10,703 bases of DNA, from the NCBI GenBank assembly GCA_003133425.1, contig PKXI01000391.1:1-10703 (forward strand), read 5' to 3'. The notes under the pieces are model-generated. The model ran no database searches. It saw only the letters and a program-made list of their open reading frames with translations, and had not been told where the DNA came from. This document shows positions 7,743-10,703 of the stretch, piece by piece. Positions within the stretch are counted from its first letter, which is position 1, and every line of letters begins with the position of its first letter. The position numbers and the translations under genes were made by a program. Source of the DNA: Acidobacteriaceae bacterium (GTDB lineage Bacteria; Acidobacteriota; Terriglobia; Terriglobales; Acidobacteriaceae).

Positions 7743-8648
7743 ATGCGACCTGAACTGATCCAAGCCACAGATCTGTTGCGCCTCAACACCCCTGAAGCTG
7801 TTGAAGAGGCGATCGGGTTGCTTCAGAACACCGTCTATTCGTTCAGCATGAAGGTCTGCGGGCATCCTGAGGATGCCGAAGACACTATGCAAGAGGTGCT
7901 CTTCCGTTCCCTCGAGCATCTGGCCAAGATAAAGGACCCGCAGGAACTTGCCGTCTGGCTTTACACCGTCACTCGAAACCGCTGCTGGCGCATGCGCCGC
8001 AAGCCTTCTCATGCCCCTGCGAATATACTTTCGCTCGATGAGCTGATGCCGACCGACGAACAGTTGGGGTTATTGCTCAGGGATGCCGGAAAGGGCCCGG
8101 AAGGCAACCTGCTTTATGCCGAGCAACATCATCTGCTCCATCAGGCGATTCTGCGCATCCCGGCCCCCTTGCGAATCGTTCTCGTGCTCCATGATATGGA
8201 GGAGTTGAGCACCGAGCAGGCCGCTCAGATTCTCGATCTGCAGCAGGGGACTGTACGCATTCGTCTTCACCGAGCGCGTTTGAGTGTGCGCAAGGAGATG
8301 AACCAACTCCTGAGTGGCACTCCCGGGGATTCTGATAACGCCCGATCGCTCGCGAAAAGGCCCAAAGGCACACGATCCAAGAGTGGGCGACGTCCCGATG
8401 AATGCCGCGATTTGTTTGCCAACCTCTCTGAATACCTGGACGGAAGGGTGGAGCCCGTTACGTGCGACCAGATGCGGGGACATATCGAGGCATGCCCGTC
8501 CTGCGTGGCGTTTCTGCGTGACCTGCGTGCAGCCATCGACCGCTGCCGCTCCCTGCAGATCCCCTGTGACTCCGCTGTCGCACCCCGATTGCGCGCCATC
8601 CTCACGCGCGAATACCTGCGTATGCTGATTCTGCCGGCCACAAAATAA
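7743..8648 (+). CDS. ECF RNA polymerase sigma factor with C-terminal zf-HC2/ZAS-like zinc-finger domain
   Basis: This 301-residue protein has sigma-70 region 2 at about residues 22-90 (HPEDAEDTMQEVLFRSLEHL, then AVWLYTVTRNRCWRM) and region 4 at about 135-185 (a helix-turn-helix ending in TVRIRLHRARL). These direct RNA polymerase to ECF-type promoters. A basic linker (about 195-217) leads to a zf-HC2-like domain: Cys221, then His247-x3-Cys251-x2-Cys254, the signature of zinc-binding anti-sigma domains such as RsrA and ChrR. Cys241, Cys268 and Cys275 are extra. No membrane segment follows, so it is soluble. In known families this domain is usually a separate anti-sigma protein; here it is on the same chain, so it may self-inhibit until zinc or thiols change. 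The start at 7743 is forced by an in-frame TGA at 7731-7733. The ribosome-binding site is weak. Candidate targets are the promoters at 770 and 8659. Confidence 0.88.
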   Translation: MRPELIQATDLLRLNTPEAVEEAIGLLQNTVYSFSMKVCGHPEDAEDTMQEVLFRSLEHLAKIKDPQELAVWLYTVTRNRCWRMRRKPSHAPANILSLDELMPTDEQLGLLLRDAGKGPEGNLLYAEQHHLLHQAILRIPAPLRIVLVLHDMEELSTEQAAQILDLQQGTVRIRLHRARLSVRKEMNQLLSGTPGDSDNARSLAKRPKGTRSKSGRRPDECRDLFANLSEYLDGRVEPVTCDQMRGHIEACPSCVAFLRDLRAAIDRCRSLQIPCDSAVAPRLRAILTREYLRMLILPATK

Positions 8649-8658
8649 ACATCTGCGG

Positions 8659-8693
8659 TTTTGTAACGAATTGCCTCTGTCATGTCTTTCTTC
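8659..8693 (+). promoter_or_regulatory. Candidate ECF-sigma promoter of the osmC-like gene
   Basis: TTTTGTAACG at 8659-8668 is followed by CATGTCTTTCTTC at 8681-8693. Both blocks match the element before the efflux operon (770-804) at the same spacing. It lies in the 65-bp gap right after the sigma-factor gene and ends 20 bp before the osmC-like start. The tie to that sigma factor is inferred. Confidence 0.55.
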
Positions 8694-8713
8694 TAATGAA
8701 GAGGAGAAACACA

Positions 8714-9130
8714 ATGGAAGTGAAGGTTACTCATCTCGATCAGGTTAAATTCGCCATTCATTCGCGGTCGCACTCGATTCTTTGTGATCAGCCATCAGAA
8801 AACGGGGGCGAAGACAGTGGAATGACACCCCCTGAGCTTCTGCTCGCGTCACTAGGTTCCTGCGCGGCTTTCTATGCGGTGCAATACCTCAAAACCCGTA
8901 ACCTCGACGACCGTGGCGTGGAAGTTTCCGTGACTGCGGACAAGCTGAAACAGCCTGCGCGGATCGGCAACTTTCGCATTCATGTTGTTTGCCCCGTGCC
9001 TCTCACGGAAGACCAAACGGAGGGACTCATGCGTTCTGTACACCATTGCCTGGTGCATAACACGCTTCTGGCTCCGCCGGAGATCAAGATCGAGCTCGCC
9101 GTGGGCGAGGCAGCGCTCCGGCGGGGATGA
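8714..9130 (+). CDS. OsmC-family peroxiredoxin-like protein
   Basis: This 138-residue protein is of normal length for the OsmC/Ohr superfamily. Members reduce organic hydroperoxides, and some act on persulfides, using two cysteines in a cytoplasmic dimer. The first conserved Cys is in LLLASLGSCAAFYAVQYL (about residue 53) and the second in VHHCLVHNTL (about residue 110), as expected. The ATG at 8714 is chosen because AGGAG at 8702-8706 lies 7 nt before it; an ATG at 8696 would place that site inside the gene. It follows the sigma-factor gene by 65 bp with its own candidate promoter, so it can be induced separately. The sequence looks closer to the general OsmC/YhfA group than to Ohr, but the substrate is not determined. 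Confidence 0.92.
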   Translation: MEVKVTHLDQVKFAIHSRSHSILCDQPSENGGEDSGMTPPELLLASLGSCAAFYAVQYLKTRNLDDRGVEVSVTADKLKQPARIGNFRIHVVCPVPLTEDQTEGLMRSVHHCLVHNTLLAPPEIKIELAVGEAALRRG

Positions 9131-9264
9131 CCGCTCAGGACCGGTGGCTGACTGGCTGCGCCACTTGGGCCCAGAGCCGCTTTCCCGTCTTCCATTCATT
9201 CGCGCTGGTGGATATGCGGCATCTTGGACGGGGAGTCCTTTAAGTTGATCTTCAGTCACAGTAG

Positions 9265-9296
9265 GGAACGGTTATTCTCCTTGCGTGGCCTTTTCC
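9265..9296 (+). promoter_or_regulatory. Weaker candidate ECF-type promoter of the LysR gene
   Basis: GGAACG at 9265-9270 followed by CGTGGCCTTTT at 9284-9294 resembles the element at 770-804, whose downstream block is CGTGGCTTT, but with one extra base of spacing and a different -35-like half. GGAAC is a common ECF -35 core. The match could be chance. If real, transcription would start near the first palindrome. Confidence 0.3.
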
Positions 9297-9306
9297 ACCG
9301 TGGAAA
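9292..9306. promoter_or_regulatory. 15-bp palindrome, candidate LysR-type operator
   Basis: TTTCCAC-C-GTGGAAA is a perfect palindrome around a single central base. It fits the T-N11-A pattern of LysR-type boxes, with T at 9293 and A at 9305. It lies 56 bp before the LysR start and just after a possible promoter, suggesting autorepression. Confidence 0.55.
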
Positions 9307-9314
9307 GACCACTC

Positions 9315-9329
9315 GACTTTCAGAAAGTC
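9315..9329. promoter_or_regulatory. Second 15-bp palindrome, candidate LysR-type operator
   Basis: GACTTTC-A-GAAAGTC is another perfect odd palindrome, centred 23 bp from the first, about two helical turns. GAAAG recurs as a direct repeat at 9303 and 9323. It does not itself fit T-N11-A. Paired sites are usual for LysR tetramers. Confidence 0.45.
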
Positions 9330-9361
9330 TCGCACGAATTAGGAATAGGTCCAATCGTCCA

Positions 9362-10300
9362 ATGACGAGCCTCGAAAACTTCCGTATCGTGGTCTTCCGG
9401 GCAGTTGCGGAGCAACGCAGCTTCAGGAAGGCTGCCGAAGAGCTGTACCTTTCACAACCTGCTGTGAGTCTCCAGATCAAGGCACTCGAGGAGGATCTCG
9501 GCGTGCAACTCTTCGATCGCACCGGGGTGCAAATTACGCTAACGGAGGCGGGCCGTGTTCTTCTCAGGTACTCGCAGCAGTTAAGTGCGCTTCGCGCGCA
9601 AGCTGAACACGAAATTGCCGCGCTTAGCGGAGAGCACTCCGGGCATCTGGCCCTGGGCGCCTCCACGACCATCGCCCAGTATGTGTTGCCCCGCCTGCTG
9701 GCCGAGTTCCGGCGCGAACATCCCCGGGTTTACCCCACTCTGATCAGCGGCAACACCGAACAGATCGTGAACGCAGTGGAGAAGCAGAAGATTGCGTTGG
9801 GATTCATCGAGGGGCCGGCGCGAAGCCGCGATGTCAAGACCGAACCATTTCTTGAAGATGAACTGGTCTTGATCGCATCTACCGCGCACGAGCTGGCCGA
9901 GCGCAATCTGGTATCGTGTGCCGAACTGGCTGCTGTTCCCTTGCTCATGCGGGAACACGGATCCGGTACACGGCATGTAATTGAGCTTGCGTTTGAGCAG
10001 CAAGGCGTGAAGCGCAGTTCATTGCATGTTGTGATGGAATTGGATTCAACGGAGGCTATCAAATCTGCCGTGGAAGCAGGACTGGGAATAGGATTTGTCT
10101 CGCGTTGGGCGATTGCCAAGGACCTGAGGCTCGATAACAGTTTCAAAATTGTCAATGTAGAGGGATTGCGGATCAAACGCAAGTTCCTTATCGCGTATGC
10201 CTCCGGCCCCGAGCCTCTGGGCCTGGCCCATGAATTCCGCAGGTTTCTCATCGGCCGCGCCGGTTCGCAAAGAACATTGGTCAAGACCAAACAGCTCTAG
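9362..10300 (+). CDS. LysR-family transcriptional regulator (YeiE/CysB-like)
   Basis: This 312-residue protein has the N-terminal winged helix-turn-helix at about residues 4-63: FRKAAEELYLSQPAVSLQIK followed by LGVQLFDRTG. A linker helix and two-lobed periplasmic-binding-like effector domain (about 90-295) follow, with LALGASTTIAQYVLP opening it and AVEAGLGIGFVSRWA in the second lobe. Such proteins bind DNA as tetramers and respond to a small ligand. The start at 9362 fits family length; the frame is open back to 9224, but the added 46 residues look non-conserved. The Shine-Dalgarno is weak (AGG at 9347-9349). The next gene is YeiH-like, matching the E. coli yeiE-yeiH pairing, so a sulfite or sulfur-anion ligand is plausible but inferred. 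Two palindromes upstream suggest autoregulation. Confidence 0.9.
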   Translation: MTSLENFRIVVFRAVAEQRSFRKAAEELYLSQPAVSLQIKALEEDLGVQLFDRTGVQITLTEAGRVLLRYSQQLSALRAQAEHEIAALSGEHSGHLALGASTTIAQYVLPRLLAEFRREHPRVYPTLISGNTEQIVNAVEKQKIALGFIEGPARSRDVKTEPFLEDELVLIASTAHELAERNLVSCAELAAVPLLMREHGSGTRHVIELAFEQQGVKRSSLHVVMELDSTEAIKSAVEAGLGIGFVSRWAIAKDLRLDNSFKIVNVEGLRIKRKFLIAYASGPEPLGLAHEFRRFLIGRAGSQRTLVKTKQL

Positions 10301-10384
10301 CCTGCCGGGACCCATAAGAAGCGCAAATGGGGGCATGAGTACTTCTGCTTGGACGCGGTCGCATGCCTCAGCGACACTTATTGT

Positions 10385-10703
10385 GTGTCCAAGAATATAT
10401 TTTTCATCGGATTGATTCTCGCTGCCAGCGGTCTGGTGTCACCGCCGGTGGCGCTGGCCGGCGGCCTCATCTACGGGTTCTCATTTCTTCATCCATTCCA
10501 TGTAGAGGCGAAGAAACTATCCAAACTTCTCCTCCAGGCCTCCGTGGTCGGCCTTGGGTTTGGTATGGATTTGCAGCAGGTTATGCAAGCGGGCCACTCC
10601 GGTTTCATCTATACCGCAGGTAGCATCAGCATCGCCTTGCTCCTGGGTTGGGGGTTGGGACGACTCTTGCAAGTGAAACAGAGAATCTCTTACCTCATTT
10701 CGG
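10385..10703 (+). CDS. yeiH: YeiH-family (UPF0324) putative sulfate/sulfite exporter, 3' partial
   Basis: The frame is open to the window end and encodes the hydrophobic start of a polytopic inner-membrane protein. FFIGLILAASGLVSPPVALAGG forms the first helix. The family-like LLLQASVVGLGFGMDLQQVMQAGHSG and a helix ending in LLLGWGLGRLL come next. YeiH-type proteins are annotated as putative sulfate exporters; direct evidence for the substrate is limited. The start is uncertain. GTG at 10385 gives a compact N-terminus (VSKNIFF), TTG at 10349 is an alternative, and neither has a clear Shine-Dalgarno. An ATG at 10335 is in another frame and would join only if one extra T were present in the run at 10400-10404. 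It lies downstream of the LysR gene and may be its target. Confidence 0.8.
   Translation, partial: MSKNIFFIGLILAASGLVSPPVALAGGLIYGFSFLHPFHVEAKKLSKLLLQASVVGLGFGMDLQQVMQAGHSGFIYTAGSISIALLLGWGLGRLLQVKQRISYLIS

Noticed and set aside
9144..9173. GTGGC...GCCAC hairpin and TGGGCCCA after osmC as a terminator
   Set aside because: Short stem with an 11-nt loop and no T tract; a terminator here cannot be supported.
9224..9361. Longer N-terminus for the LysR regulator
   Set aside because: The extra 46 residues precede the normal LysR start, are not family-like and would place the palindromic control sites inside the gene.

Overview
The window reads as a gene-dense stretch of a moderately GC-rich, Gram-negative bacterial chromosome. 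Every supported gene lies on the + strand. The outer-membrane efflux protein and lipoprotein adaptor show a diderm cell. The DedA-rhodanese fusion, the zinc-finger-bearing ECF sigma factor and the YeiH-type exporter resemble what I recall from Acidobacteriota (Terriglobia), but that assignment is inference, not something the sequence proves. I see no tRNA, rRNA, CRISPR array, insertion sequence or convincing intrinsic terminator.

Layout. Positions 1-588 hold the end of a DedA-type membrane protein fused to a rhodanese (sulfurtransferase) domain. After a 249-bp gap with a candidate ECF-type promoter, 838-7635 holds a tightly packed six-gene operon: TolC-family outer-membrane protein, lipoprotein periplasmic adaptor, RND permease, a 69-residue DUF2892 (YgaP-like) membrane protein, a class I SAM-dependent methyltransferase and a 93-residue protein of unknown function. 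Four of its five junctions are ATGA overlaps and the fifth is a 7-bp gap. Positions 7743-8648 encode an ECF sigma factor whose C-terminus carries a cysteine-rich zf-HC2/ZAS-like zinc-binding domain, the type normally found on a separate anti-sigma factor. Next come an OsmC-family thiol peroxidase-like gene (8714-9130), a LysR-type regulator (9362-10300) preceded by two perfect 15-bp palindromes, and the 5' part of a YeiH-family membrane exporter that runs off the window.

How the parts may work together. The 10-mer TTTTGTAACG occurs at 770-779, before the efflux operon, and at 8659-8668, before osmC. In both places it is followed at the same spacing by a second similar block (TC-TG-CTTT-TTC). 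The -35-like half resembles the TGTAAC used by some ECF sigma factors. The simplest reading is a small ECF regulon in which the sigma/zinc-finger fusion encoded between the two promoters drives both efflux and thiol defence. Rhodanese, the YgaP-like membrane domain, OsmC, the cysteine-rich sigma factor and the YeiE/YeiH-like pair all point to sulfur or thiol chemistry, so a reactive-sulfur, electrophile or metal stress island is a reasonable hypothesis. The inducing signal cannot be read from the sequence.
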